A DNA stretch of 42,529 nucleotides from Nitrospirota bacterium (GCA_015233655.1 JADFXI010000011.1:1-42529); one strand, 5' to 3'; counted from the first letter of the stretch, positions 16,798-25,979 are shown. The notes: generated by a model from the letters alone, not told the origin. Made by a program: numbers and translations.

Positions 16798-16833
16798 ATG
16801 AAAATTCTTTATGCGTGCTGCAGTAAGCTATGA
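16798..16833 (+). other. 11-codon micro-ORF before the ABC exporter
   Basis: ATG at 16798 reads MKILYACCSKL then TGA at 16831-16833. Its TGA overlaps the ATG of the ABC transporter (ATGA). The peptide looks like the first residues of a glycosyltransferase, so it may be a deletion scar, or a leader that couples translation of the exporter, which lacks its own ribosome binding site. Confidence 0.3.
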
Positions 16834-18596
16834 CAATTGAGAAGATTTTTAAACAATTCCCTTCAGGGAGCGCTAAGGATGATATAGGCATATTCTGGCT
16901 CATGTCCAGGCCTTATGTCCTCAGGCTGGCTGCCGCCATGGTTTGCAGTCTCGTACTTTCGGGGATAAACGGCGCGATTGCCTGGAGCACAAAGTCAGCG
17001 GTCGACGACATTCTGATCATGCGTAAAGCCGAATACCTCTACATCCTGCCTGTCGGGGTCATCGTTCTTTTCTCGATGCGAGGCATTTTCACATTCTGCA
17101 ACAACTACCTCATGTCGTCTATAGGAGCAAAGATCGTTCGTACAGTCAGGCAGGAGGTCTATGACAGGCTGCTGTCGCTGCCCATCTCCTTTCACACGCG
17201 TACGTCAAGCGGTGTGATTGTTTCGAAGCTCCTTAACGATATCAGTCTGCTCCAGGGCACAATGGGCACCATAAAGGACTTCAGTGTCGAGATCTGCACC
17301 GTTGTCGTTTTGGCCGGCGTGGCGGTTTCACGAAAATGGGACCTGGCCCTGCTGTCCTTTATCGTGGTTCCCATGATCGTTCTCAGCATCGGCAGGTTGG
17401 GTTCAAGAATGAGAAAGACCAGCATGCTGTCACGACTAATCATCGCCAAAATCACGGCCATCATCAGCGAAAGTCTCCAGGGAATCAAAATAGTGAAGGC
17501 ATTTACTATGGAACATGCCTTAAAGACAAAAACCGAGGATGCACTCGGTGATTATTACCGCAACTCGATGAGGGAGACGCGGATCGCCGAGGCCTCGTAT
17601 GTCATTGCCGAGGCATTGGGCGGCCTGGGGATAGCGGTAATTATGTTCTATGGCTTCAGCCTGGTGCTTTCGAGCCGAATCACTCCGGGTGACTTCATTT
17701 CGTTTATTGCTGCGGTAGGGTTGATGTTCACGCCCCTCAAGCGCCTGAGCCGCGTCCATAATAATTTCCAGCAGGGACGGACGGCCATCGAGCGGATCAG
17801 GGAGATAGTTGCGGTTGAGCCTGAAAAGCTGGGTGGGGAAGACATATCGGCAAAAGGAGACATCACGTTCGAAAATGTTTCCTTAAGATATCCGTCGTCC
17901 CGGAACGATGCCTTGCACAACATAAACCTGTCGGTCAAGCGCGGGGAAATCGTTGCCCTCGTCGGATATAGCGGTGCCGGGAAAAGCACTCTCGTCGATC
18001 TCATCGCCGGTTTTTGGTATCCGACCGGCGGGACCGTTTATATAAACAACACAGACATAAAAACTCTCTCTCTGCAATCCCTCAGAAAACATATCGGCTC
18101 TGTCACGCAGGACATCGTCCTCTTCGATGATACGATCAAAGAAAATATTCTGTTCGGCAGGCCCGGGGCATCGGACGAAGAAGTGACTGAAGCTGCCAGG
18201 GCCGCTTTTGCCCATGAATTCATTATGGAATTGCCCGAAGGCTACGATACGATGATAGGTGAGCGGGGGGTGAGATTGTCCGGGGGACAGAAACAGAGAA
18301 TCACCATAGCCAGGGCCATTATGAGAAATCCCTCTATCCTCATCCTAGATGAGGCCACATCATCTCTCGATACCGAGTCAGAGCAACAGGTGCAGAAGGC
18401 CCTTGAGAAGTTGATGAGCGGCCGGACAACTATCGTCATAGCTCACCGGCTATCGACTGTACAGAAGGCGGACCGGATAGTTGTTATGAGCGGCGGCAAA
18501 ATTATACAGGAAGGCACTCATGACGACCTGCTGGCACAGGGCGGATTATACCAGGAGTTGTACAGCATGCAGTTTATGAACGCTGAGTCGAGCTGA
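16830..18596 (+). CDS. MsbA-like ABC exporter
   Basis: A 588-residue half-transporter with an N-terminal membrane domain (about six segments within residues 25-310) fused to a C-terminal ATPase. Walker A is GYSGAGKST near 377-385, the signature is LSGGQKQR near 483-490, Walker B is ILILDEATS near 501-509, and the H-loop is IVIAHRLSTVQ. The length and single-chain layout fit MsbA/lipid-flippase exporters that move lipid A-core or lipid-linked glycans across the inner membrane as homodimers. Surrounding glycosyltransferases and an O-antigen ligase support that substrate class. The exact cargo is not proven. Confidence 0.9.
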   Translation: MTIEKIFKQFPSGSAKDDIGIFWLMSRPYVLRLAAAMVCSLVLSGINGAIAWSTKSAVDDILIMRKAEYLYILPVGVIVLFSMRGIFTFCNNYLMSSIGAKIVRTVRQEVYDRLLSLPISFHTRTSSGVIVSKLLNDISLLQGTMGTIKDFSVEICTVVVLAGVAVSRKWDLALLSFIVVPMIVLSIGRLGSRMRKTSMLSRLIIAKITAIISESLQGIKIVKAFTMEHALKTKTEDALGDYYRNSMRETRIAEASYVIAEALGGLGIAVIMFYGFSLVLSSRITPGDFISFIAAVGLMFTPLKRLSRVHNNFQQGRTAIERIREIVAVEPEKLGGEDISAKGDITFENVSLRYPSSRNDALHNINLSVKRGEIVALVGYSGAGKSTLVDLIAGFWYPTGGTVYINNTDIKTLSLQSLRKHIGSVTQDIVLFDDTIKENILFGRPGASDEEVTEAARAAFAHEFIMELPEGYDTMIGERGVRLSGGQKQRITIARAIMRNPSILILDEATSSLDTESEQQVQKALEKLMSGRTTIVIAHRLSTVQKADRIVVMSGGKIIQEGTHDDLLAQGGLYQELYSMQFMNAESS

Positions 18597-18599
18597 CCC

Positions 18600-19631
18600 A
18601 TGTGGCAACTGCTGATGCAACACCGCCTGAAAAAATACAGGGAAAAGAACAAGCCTGCCAGGCTTGATGATATCAAGAATGCTTCATCAGTGCTTTTCTC
18701 TGTCTTTGGCCGCTATGGAGACAGCATAATCGCATTTAAAGTCATAAACGAATTTGTCCGCATGTATCCTGGGAAAAAATATATCATACTTACGTCCCAC
18801 CAGACTCTTCCTTATGCCAAAAGCCTTATTAAGGGCAGTGATGTCAACTTTTACAGCGTGAATAAAAGGAGAGATCCAATCAGGCTTTTCAGAATTATCA
18901 GCCTCCTGAAGAAAGAGAATCCGGACATTGGTCTCAATCCGTGGAGTCAGGGGGACGACTCCAGATTTTTTATTACCTTTGCGCGCAATTTCTCTTTTTT
19001 CGGGAGCTTTTTCACACATCCCAAAGAATATAACCTGTATAAGACCGCGAGAGACTATCTCTTGATGGACCAACTTGCAGGTGAGACAAATCCCGCACAA
19101 ACTGCTGTTATCAAGAATATACTTATATCTCCGTTTTCAACAGACGTTACAAAAAGCATGGGCAGTGATGACCTGGCTTCACTGCTGCGCTTCGTCGATC
19201 ACCGTTTTCCTGGTGCTGATGTGACGGTCGCACTCCAAAAGAGTGATCGGCACGATGTCCCGCAACAGGCGCAGAAATTCCTTTTCGGCAAGGGGCGCAG
19301 ATCGTCCGAAGATTTCTTGAGACTGCTCAAATCCTCTGACCTGTTTATAGGTGTTGATGCCGGGCCTCTTCACTTGGCTGATGCCATTGGTGTAAAATCC
19401 ATAGGAATATTCGGACCGACTGCTCCTGAAACCGTTTTAGACAGGGGCAGCGCAGTTGTTCCCTTGCGGCTGCCGGGACTTCAGAACATTTTTTGCTTTG
19501 TCCGGGAGTGCAGAAATCCGCTCTGTATTCATAATCTTTTGAAGAATGACCCGTTGGAATACATGACAACTATGAACTTCTCCACTAAACCGTTGCTGGA
19601 GGTAAATAAATGCGTAATAGCCTCATTGTAA
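18600..19631 (+). CDS. GT9-like glycosyltransferase
   Basis: A 343-residue divergent GT9 (heptosyltransferase-like) protein. FSVFGRYGDSIIAFKVINEF near 33-52 corresponds to the N-terminal signature. FIGVDAGPLHLADAIGVKSI with the following GIFGPTAPE is the C-terminal donor-site signature and is well preserved. A Cys-containing tail (CFVRECRNPLCIH) resembles that of the other two GT9 proteins here. It starts 3 nt after the exporter gene and overlaps the O-antigen ligase gene by 22 nt. Together the three GT9 genes suggest a heptose-containing or heptose-like core. Confidence 0.8.
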   Translation: MWQLLMQHRLKKYREKNKPARLDDIKNASSVLFSVFGRYGDSIIAFKVINEFVRMYPGKKYIILTSHQTLPYAKSLIKGSDVNFYSVNKRRDPIRLFRIISLLKKENPDIGLNPWSQGDDSRFFITFARNFSFFGSFFTHPKEYNLYKTARDYLLMDQLAGETNPAQTAVIKNILISPFSTDVTKSMGSDDLASLLRFVDHRFPGADVTVALQKSDRHDVPQQAQKFLFGKGRRSSEDFLRLLKSSDLFIGVDAGPLHLADAIGVKSIGIFGPTAPETVLDRGSAVVPLRLPGLQNIFCFVRECRNPLCIHNLLKNDPLEYMTTMNFSTKPLLEVNKCVIASL

Positions 19632-20953
19632 ATATCGGCTTTCTGCTTTTGGGTCTGTTGTTCTTCATCTGGCCGATTCCCGGCACTATTACAATCAGGG
19701 ATATATCCATTTTTTTGCTATTTGGCATGTTCGCTTACAGCTCATACAGGTCCGGCCCGATTTTACAAGGGACAAAGAAACTCGACACCCCTTTCCTTAT
19801 ACTTGCCGTACTAACCGCATGGATCATGTTGTCAGCGCTCTTTTTTTCAAAAGAGACCGTATGGTCTCTTAAGGAAATAGAAGGCCAGTGGCTTATATCA
19901 GTAGTGGTTTTTATCACCGCAGCATTTGCAGGCAATTCTGCAGAGGAAGGCACTTTTTTTAGGAGCGGTAATATAATGACCCTGCTTTTCTCCGTGCTTA
20001 TGGTCCATATCCTTTATGTCGATATTTACGCGATATATGTATATGCGAAAACAGATGTCCTGCCGATTTGGGTTTTCGGGCTGACACACGGGAAGTCTAT
20101 AAGCAGCTATCTTTCTCATTTCCTCCTGATGATACTTTGTGTCGAGATCTACTTCAGGAGCAGGCATGGCAAAGGACATCTTACAATCAATAACAGCCTG
20201 CTTTTTTTGGCAATGCTGTTAACTCTTTTCAGCATTTATCTGGAAGCTGTAAGAAACGGCACAGTGGAAGCCGTGCTGCTGTTGTTTGTTTTTATTCTTT
20301 TGTACTTTTCAGGAAATTACAAAAACATGAAAAAACTGGCGATCATGTCTTCTATGATTATTATCCTGCTTATCTTTGGGTATTTAAGCTCCACCAGTCC
20401 CGGTTCCGAGCAGCGGTCCAGGTGGAAGAGCTTCCTCGAAACCGTACCTCTTGCCCTTGATACGCAACACAACAAAGCATGGCTCGATCGCGACAAATAT
20501 CCTTATCCAAAATTGAAAAGCGGCGAGCCGGTCGCCGGTTCCAACTATGAGAGGATCGCCTGGTTCAAAGAGGGAGTCGTACTGATTATCGAAAACCCGC
20601 TCGGAGTGGGGTTTGGCCGCAACGCCTTTGGCCATGCACTCAAATGGAAATACCCTGAAGAGCACATCGGCGGATTCCATAGCCACAGCGGCATCCTGGA
20701 CTTTTCGATAGGGACGGGAGTGCCGGGATTTCTGCTATGGATGCTCTTTATAATAAGCCTGATGTACCGCTCGCTAACAATTTATCGCAATCAAAAGAGC
20801 TATTTTGCGCTTTTGCTTTTCTTTGTCACACTCAACTTTACCCTGAGAAGTGTCGTTGATAGTAATATAAGGGACCACATGCTGCAAATGTTTATGTTTT
20901 TGGCCGGTCTCTTGTATGTTTTGATGCTTCGCGAGAAAAATGAATGCGCTTGA
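19610..20953 (+). CDS. O-antigen ligase family membrane protein
   Basis: A 447-residue integral membrane protein with about ten hydrophobic segments. A larger soluble loop lies between two of them at roughly residues 265-340. The region around 320-370 (ENPLGVGFGRNAFGHAL, then HIGGFHSHSGILDFSIGTG) is typical of the Wzy_C/O-antigen ligase domain, with the conserved loop His in HSHSG. Such enzymes attach O-antigen to lipid A-core (WaaL) or polymerise it (Wzy); these are hard to tell apart by sequence. AGGAGGT precedes the ATG. It sits in the middle of the glycan operon. Confidence 0.82.
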   Translation: MRNSLIVNIGFLLLGLLFFIWPIPGTITIRDISIFLLFGMFAYSSYRSGPILQGTKKLDTPFLILAVLTAWIMLSALFFSKETVWSLKEIEGQWLISVVVFITAAFAGNSAEEGTFFRSGNIMTLLFSVLMVHILYVDIYAIYVYAKTDVLPIWVFGLTHGKSISSYLSHFLLMILCVEIYFRSRHGKGHLTINNSLLFLAMLLTLFSIYLEAVRNGTVEAVLLLFVFILLYFSGNYKNMKKLAIMSSMIIILLIFGYLSSTSPGSEQRSRWKSFLETVPLALDTQHNKAWLDRDKYPYPKLKSGEPVAGSNYERIAWFKEGVVLIIENPLGVGFGRNAFGHALKWKYPEEHIGGFHSHSGILDFSIGTGVPGFLLWMLFIISLMYRSLTIYRNQKSYFALLLFFVTLNFTLRSVVDSNIRDHMLQMFMFLAGLLYVLMLREKNECA

Positions 20954-20969
20954 CGGGGGTATTACATAT

Positions 20970-21800
20970 ATGAAAGATAAACTCAATAAATTCGCTGAAA
21001 ACGTTACTTCACAACATGGAGAAGACGGGATTTTGCGATATATCATCGAATGCCTCGGGGACAAGATTATACGGAGATCCTGCGAATTCGGGGCCTGGGA
21101 CGGCGTTGGTGCGTCCAACACTTATAATTTATGGTTTAACAAGGGATGGGAAGGGATTTTAATAGAAGGCGATGAAAGGCCTTTTAAGAAACTGCTGGAT
21201 AGTATAAAAGGGAAGAAAATAACGCCGATTAATATCTATTTAACGGCGCGCGGTGAAAATTCTCTCGACTCAATCTTCAGGAAATATGAATTGAATCCCA
21301 AACTAGGCATACTCTCGATAGACATAGATTCCTTCGATTATCATGTCTGGAAAAATATTCAATATGTAGATGCCCAGGTCGTATTAGTGGAATTCAATCA
21401 ATGGCTCCCCCCGATCATTGATTATTACGATCCGGAGGGTGAATTATATCTGCGCTGTTCTGCAAAAGCTTTAGAAAGTCTGGGTGCGGGGAAAGGGTAT
21501 AAATTAATCTGCTGCACAAAGACCAATGCCATTTTTATTAAAGATGAACTTTTCGACCCTGCCTTTTTCCCTGATTATCCGGTCGAGCATCTCTTTGACT
21601 GGAGTGAAATTATGCCGATATTAGTTCAAAACGGAGATGGCAACAAATATCCTATCTGGTCCACACGAAATCGGCATGGTTTTAAGTTTGTGCTCAAGAT
21701 TGTTTATTGGATCTCCTCCAGACTTAGCTGGAAGAAAAAGTGGAGAAGACCTTCTCGCGCGGTACGGGACCAATTAAAGAAATTCGGCATGGATTACTGA
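20970..21800 (+). CDS. FkbM-like putative methyltransferase
   Basis: A 276-residue protein. SQHGEDGILRYIIE near 13-26, CEFGAWDGVGASNT near 41-54 and LIEGDERPFKKL near 67-78 resemble the SAM-binding start of FkbM-type methyltransferases and related proteins in LPS and capsule clusters. ILSIDIDSFDYHVWKN near 113-128 is a conserved acidic stretch. The C-terminal 30 residues are strongly basic (WKKKWRRPSR) and may contact the membrane. I preferred the ATG at 20970, with GGGGG 8 nt upstream, over the in-frame ATG at 20940 that overlaps the previous gene. Function is inferred from context; the target is unknown. Confidence 0.6.
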   Translation: MKDKLNKFAENVTSQHGEDGILRYIIECLGDKIIRRSCEFGAWDGVGASNTYNLWFNKGWEGILIEGDERPFKKLLDSIKGKKITPINIYLTARGENSLDSIFRKYELNPKLGILSIDIDSFDYHVWKNIQYVDAQVVLVEFNQWLPPIIDYYDPEGELYLRCSAKALESLGAGKGYKLICCTKTNAIFIKDELFDPAFFPDYPVEHLFDWSEIMPILVQNGDGNKYPIWSTRNRHGFKFVLKIVYWISSRLSWKKKWRRPSRAVRDQLKKFGMDY

Positions 21801-21819
21801 ATCTTAAAATGAAAAACTT

Positions 21820-22938
21820 ATGAAAGTGTTGTTTACAAACTTTCACCCGTTCGACGGTGGAGGACATACCAGCTATATTTTATCGTTGTTTCGGGAGTTC
21901 AATCTGAGAGAAATAGATGCTTTTGTTGCGTGTCCGGCAACGAGCAAATTAAATATAGCGGCCCAAAAAATAAGGCCTGAACATGTTCGTGATATTGATT
22001 TCCCCGGAAAAATAAGAGAGGCAAGGCAAATTATAGATAGCCTTAAAAAAACAGTCAGCCTGCTCAAAAAGACGGATTTCGATTTAATACATGTTAATGG
22101 GTCTCCTGACCATCGCATGATCATTTATGCGAAAATTCTGCTCGGCAGTAAAACGCCTATTCTAAAGACATTGCATAACTCTTTAAGACCGAAAACAGAC
22201 TTATCGGCAAGAATCAGAAGAAGGCTGTTTGAAGATCACACTATTATAGTATCGGATTATCAACGACAGCTTGCTCTCGACGGCGGGTATAGAGAGAAAG
22301 ATGTAACTGTAATCAAAAACGGCATTGACACAAACTATTATTATTTTGCTCCGGTGAATAAAGCGCTCAGGGGAAAGTTCGATATCGGTATAAATGATTT
22401 TGTATTTGTGAGCACTGCTGGTACGGACGTATCCAAGGGCTGGCCTCTTTTAGTAGAGGCTGTCTCCAGATTGAGTTCAAAAGGCCGGATAAAAATATTG
22501 CTTGCCGGAGAGGTCCCGGATCGCTCTGCAATAGATGAATATGTTAAGAAATTCGACATGTCTGCTCAAGTCATATTTACAGGCAGATTGGCTGACGTGC
22601 GTGAAGTTGTCTCTATTGCTGATGTCGGTTTCGTGCTCTCTTATAACATCGAGACAATATCATACGCATGCAGAGAAATGATGGCCATGGGAAAACCCGT
22701 GCTGGTTTCTGACTATGCCGGTCTTCCTGAAAATATAGACGACGGGATAAATGGGTGGACAACTAAAACAAGAGACATTGAAAGCATATACTGCAAAGTA
22801 AAAGAGATTTTGACATACGAAGAACACAATATCGAGAACTTCTCTAAAACAGCAAGAGTCAAGGCTGAAAACGAATTTGGACTGGAACAGTTTGTAAACA
22901 ATACATACGCCTGCTACAAAAAAATAATAAACCGATGA
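21820..22938 (+). CDS. GT4 family glycosyltransferase
   Basis: A 372-residue GT-B glycosyltransferase. FHPFDGGGHTSYILSL near 8-23 is the N-terminal glycine motif. VIKNGIDTNYYYF, STAGTDVSKGWPLLVEAV and the final donor-site region (SYACREMMAMGKPVLVSDYA) fit GT4. It is the last gene of the polysaccharide cluster and noticeably more AT-rich than the earlier genes, as is the gene before it. A four-codon ATG-to-TGA mini-ORF at 21809-21823 overlaps its start. Donor and acceptor are unknown. Confidence 0.85.
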   Translation: MKVLFTNFHPFDGGGHTSYILSLFREFNLREIDAFVACPATSKLNIAAQKIRPEHVRDIDFPGKIREARQIIDSLKKTVSLLKKTDFDLIHVNGSPDHRMIIYAKILLGSKTPILKTLHNSLRPKTDLSARIRRRLFEDHTIIVSDYQRQLALDGGYREKDVTVIKNGIDTNYYYFAPVNKALRGKFDIGINDFVFVSTAGTDVSKGWPLLVEAVSRLSSKGRIKILLAGEVPDRSAIDEYVKKFDMSAQVIFTGRLADVREVVSIADVGFVLSYNIETISYACREMMAMGKPVLVSDYAGLPENIDDGINGWTTKTRDIESIYCKVKEILTYEEHNIENFSKTARVKAENEFGLEQFVNNTYACYKKIINR

Positions 22939-22951
22939 CCCACATCATGGT

Positions 22952-23121
22952 GGTAGCGGGTCAGATTGTTTTTGCGCCGGATCACCGGGGTTCTCAAGAG
23001 TGGGCGAGTATCGCCGAGCCCACAAATCGAGAAATGGCTTAAATTGGCTATCTTCAGTACTTGCCGAGAAAAGAATCAAAAGACTACTTGATCCGGCGCA
23101 AAAACAATCTGACCCGCTACC
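22952..23121. repeat. MITE-like element with 33-bp perfect inverted repeats
   Basis: The arm at 22952-22984 (beginning GGTAGCGGGTCAGATTG) is the exact reverse complement of 23089-23121. The 104-nt centre holds a second hairpin, GTGGGC (23000-23005) with GCCCAC (23018-23023). No transposase is encoded and no clear target-site duplication flanks it. The short ORFs on both strands simply reflect the palindrome. It fills most of the largest intergenic gap, at the edge of the glycan cluster. It could be a non-autonomous transposable element or a large REP-type hairpin. Confidence 0.75.
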
Positions 23122-23202
23122 CATAATTTCAGTCAATTTACACTTCGTCAGTCGGCATGGTACGATAGGAAATGCAAAATATTTTCTGTCGGGGAGAGGC
23201 GC

Positions 23203-23583
23203 TTGCAGCGTTACGGTGAAAAGGCCATAAAAAAAGCCAGCCTTGAGATATGGGAAAATCCGTCTCCTGATAGGGACTACGAGATTTCGATCGCCTTTGC
23301 TGAATTTACCTGTTTGTGCCCGAGGTCAGGGTACCCTGATTTTGCAACCATAAAGGTAAACTATGTACCGGCAAAAACTATCGTTGAATTGAAATCATTG
23401 AAACTGTATTTGAACTCTTTCAGGGACATCCATATTTCTCACGAGGAAGTCACAAACAAGATTTACGCTGATCTGAAACTCCTGCTAAAGCCGCGCTTTT
23501 TAGAAGTCATTGGGGATTTCAACCCCAGGGGGAATGTAAAGACAGTTATACGCGTGGCGTCGAAGCGGTCTGGCCGGGCCTGA
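23203..23583 (+). CDS. queF: NADPH-dependent 7-cyano-7-deazaguanine reductase
   Basis: A 126-residue unimodular QueF, reducing preQ0 to preQ1 in queuosine biosynthesis for tRNA. C39 in [15 protein letters not shown] is the predicted nucleophile and D46 its partner. [14 protein letters not shown] at 62-75 is the QueF motif for NADPH binding, and H80-E81 are also conserved. Length fits the short bacterial form. The start is a TTG with GGGGAGAGG just upstream; no in-frame ATG is available. I looked for a preQ1 riboswitch in the 80 nt between the inverted repeat and the gene and saw none. Confidence 0.93.
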   Translation: MQRYGEKAIKKASLEIWENPSPDRDYEISIAFAEFTCLCPRSGYPDFATIKVNYVPAKTIVELKSLKLYLNSFRDIHISHEEVTNKIYADLKLLLKPRFLEVIGDFNPRGNVKTVIRVASKRSGRA

Positions 23584-23600
23584 TACAGTTGATTTTGAGA

Positions 23601-24575
23601 TTATTTCCCGACGCGATTATTCCTGATAAATAAATTCATATCTTCCGGTACAAGCGCATCGAACGCAACCGGCTCGCCTGATATCGGATGATTTATGATA
23701 AGCCGCGAGGCATGCAAAAGGTGCCTCTGAGTTTCCTGCCAGGGAAGCGGGTCGTAAGATCCGGCCTTAACATTTCTTACGAATACCAGGAATTCATCGT
23801 CTGTCCTTCCATATAGCTTGTCGCCCACCAATGGATGACCGGCATGCGCCAGATGCACCCTAATCTGATTTGTTCTGCCTGTGGCGGGCCTGCACCTGAC
23901 CACTGTGGATGAAGCCAGACGTTCAATTACCTCAAAAGCAGTTGCCGAGTATTTGGCGTCCGCGCCATCATCGGGAACGACCTTCTTTCTTATTGATATG
24001 CAGCTGTCAGGATCAGGCACCAGGAAACCCTTGACCTCAAAGGAATCGTTATTGATTATTCCACGGGCTACTGCAATATACTCCTTTTCTACTGTCCCGG
24101 CTTCAAATTGCTGTACAAGCGAACGGTGGGTGCTCACTGTTTTTGCAGCAACGATTATACCGCTCGTTTCCCGATCCAGGCGATGCGCCAGGTGAAGGGT
24201 ACCATGAAATCCCTGGCCGGCCAATCTCTCACGCAATAGAAAGATTAAAGTATTCTTTATGTACGTACCATCGGAATGCGACGGCAGGTTGCCGGGTTTG
24301 TTTGCTACTATAAAGGTCTCTTCTTCATGCAGTATTTGTATATTCTTATCGACCGGGGGTTCGCTGCGAACATCACAATAAGCTACGATATCGTTTTTTC
24401 TCAGGAGATGCTCGGGCCTTATGGCCTTGCCGTTGACCGTCACCTTGCCGGCCCCGATCATCCGCTCCCATTCTTCGCGGGTCTGATACTTGAAGCGGCT
24501 GGTGAGGAAATCCATCAGACTCCTGCCGGCAAACTGCGTTGAGACCCTGGATGAAAGTGTAGTTTTATCTGTCAT
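23601..24575 (-). CDS. RluA-family pseudouridine synthase
   Basis: A 324-residue RNA pseudouridine synthase. An N-terminal S4-like RNA-binding region (about 15-70) is followed by the catalytic domain with HRLDRETSG at 131-139; D134 is the catalytic Asp. ANKPGNLPSH at 91-100 and the later GRTNQIRVHLAHAGHPL-type region are family hallmarks. The family isomerises specific uridines in rRNA or tRNA; which site cannot be told. It is convergent with queF, 17 nt apart. Confidence 0.92.
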   Translation of the reverse strand: MTDKTTLSSRVSTQFAGRSLMDFLTSRFKYQTREEWERMIGAGKVTVNGKAIRPEHLLRKNDIVAYCDVRSEPPVDKNIQILHEEETFIVANKPGNLPSHSDGTYIKNTLIFLLRERLAGQGFHGTLHLAHRLDRETSGIIVAAKTVSTHRSLVQQFEAGTVEKEYIAVARGIINNDSFEVKGFLVPDPDSCISIRKKVVPDDGADAKYSATAFEVIERLASSTVVRCRPATGRTNQIRVHLAHAGHPLVGDKLYGRTDDEFLVFVRNVKAGSYDPLPWQETQRHLLHASRLIINHPISGEPVAFDALVPEDMNLFIRNNRVGK

Positions 24576-24740
24576 GGATTGTGCGCCTGAGGTAATATTT
24601 GAACGGATTTTATTAAAGTTTAATTTGTCTTATTCTATCACACTTGCAGCCTGAAGATTGGATTTCCTTCGCAATCCCTGGCGGATAAATGCCGATTTTC
24701 AGATTGTTAATATATAATAAACTTAGCAGTTTGCTTTGCA

Positions 24741-25979
24741 ATGGTCAGGATTTACACCATAGATGACGACAGCGAACGTTACATTCCCGTGACCCTCGAC
24801 ACCCTTGTTCCGGGAACACAGATACCCTTCGAAATTTTCACCCACGACGGGACTATCTACAAGTCCTTATTGGACAAAGGGTCCACCTACAGCTACTTCG
24901 CCCAGAAGATGATAGAGCATCAGGCACTAAGCCGTTTCTACATTCGCCAGGGCAGCGCCCTCAGTTTCAACGAGTACATGCATAACGCCGACAAGCTCAA
25001 GGGGATGATCCTCGACCCGCATTTCTTCGAGGCCGGTTATAAGGAATTCAGAGGCAAGTGGTTCGTTATAGACAAGCTGGTGCTCAATTCAGGAATAGAC
25101 TTCACTGTCCCGCTCGGCGGCCTCAGGTTTCCGCTCTATGGGGAGATACCCTTTATTATCGATTGTGACTCAGCATACAGGCTGCTTCTCGATCTGAACT
25201 CGGACATCGCCATTCGCAAGCGTGATATTGATGCATATTACGCCTATCTGGATGCTGTCCTGGATGCGGAAAATATCGATGACCCTCTCCTGAAGATCAG
25301 GGCACGCCGGGAGAAGCTCAAGGTATGGTGTTACCGCGTGCATGAAGAAGCCGGCAATGGCGCTATATCAGCCGATACTTTGTTGAAACTATTCAAGCAT
25401 ATCAGCATCGTCATGACCCTTATAGCCAACGACTTCAGTTACGCCGGGAAGTTTTTACATTTTGATGTTTCAGATGTGTTTCTCTGCATCCACTCCACAA
25501 ATGTCTGCCTGATGTCACTTATGCATGGTCATGTTATGAATATGGATGATGCCTCACTTCTCAATCTCGGGATCGCCGCCATGCTCCATGATGTAGGGCG
25601 TGTGGCGATTGATGAAAATGCGACCGAGAACTCATCCGATGAGATGGAAAGAGAGATATACAAGTCTCACGTTGTGCTTGGCAAAGCATTGCTTGATTCA
25701 TGCAAAGATGTTCCCAAGGCGGCAAAAGAAGTTGCCCTGACGCATCATGAGCGCGAGGACGGCAGCGGATATATGTTCGGGCTCACTGGTGACAAGATAC
25801 ATCCGTTCTCGAAGATAGTGGCATTGGCAGACACCTTTGAAACGCAGAGGGTAACCGGGTATAACCAATCCTTCATGAAGCGCACCAAAATCCTGGAGTA
25901 TCTGGTGCTCAATGGCCACAGGTTTGATCCTGAAGTCCTAAAAACCTTCCTTCGTTTCGTAGCAGGACTTGCGCTGTAA
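24741..25979 (+). CDS. HD-GYP-like protein with altered GYP motif
   Basis: A 412-residue paralog of the HD-GYP protein at 13477-14718, with similar N-terminal (TLVPGTQIPFEIF) and middle regions. The HD pair is at 283-284 in MLHDVGR and HHE at 335-337. The GYP site reads DGSGYMFGL, so Pro is replaced by Met at 345. The Lys that follows HD in active enzymes (HDIGK) is Arg here (HDVGR). Cyclic-di-GMP hydrolysis may be reduced, altered or lost, leaving a binding role. A -10-like TATAAT at 24713-24718 precedes it; no clear ribosome binding site is seen. It converges on trpF with an 8-nt gap. Confidence 0.85.
   Translation: MVRIYTIDDDSERYIPVTLDTLVPGTQIPFEIFTHDGTIYKSLLDKGSTYSYFAQKMIEHQALSRFYIRQGSALSFNEYMHNADKLKGMILDPHFFEAGYKEFRGKWFVIDKLVLNSGIDFTVPLGGLRFPLYGEIPFIIDCDSAYRLLLDLNSDIAIRKRDIDAYYAYLDAVLDAENIDDPLLKIRARREKLKVWCYRVHEEAGNGAISADTLLKLFKHISIVMTLIANDFSYAGKFLHFDVSDVFLCIHSTNVCLMSLMHGHVMNMDDASLLNLGIAAMLHDVGRVAIDENATENSSDEMEREIYKSHVVLGKALLDSCKDVPKAAKEVALTHHEREDGSGYMFGLTGDKIHPFSKIVALADTFETQRVTGYNQSFMKRTKILEYLVLNGHRFDPEVLKTFLRFVAGLAL

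Noticed and set aside
23122-23202. preQ1 riboswitch before queF
   Set aside because: No match to preQ1-I or preQ1-II features could be seen in this short stretch.
22945-23230. Short ORFs on both strands
   Set aside because: They arise from the palindromic element; both give the same [11 protein letters not shown] tail because the arms mirror each other.
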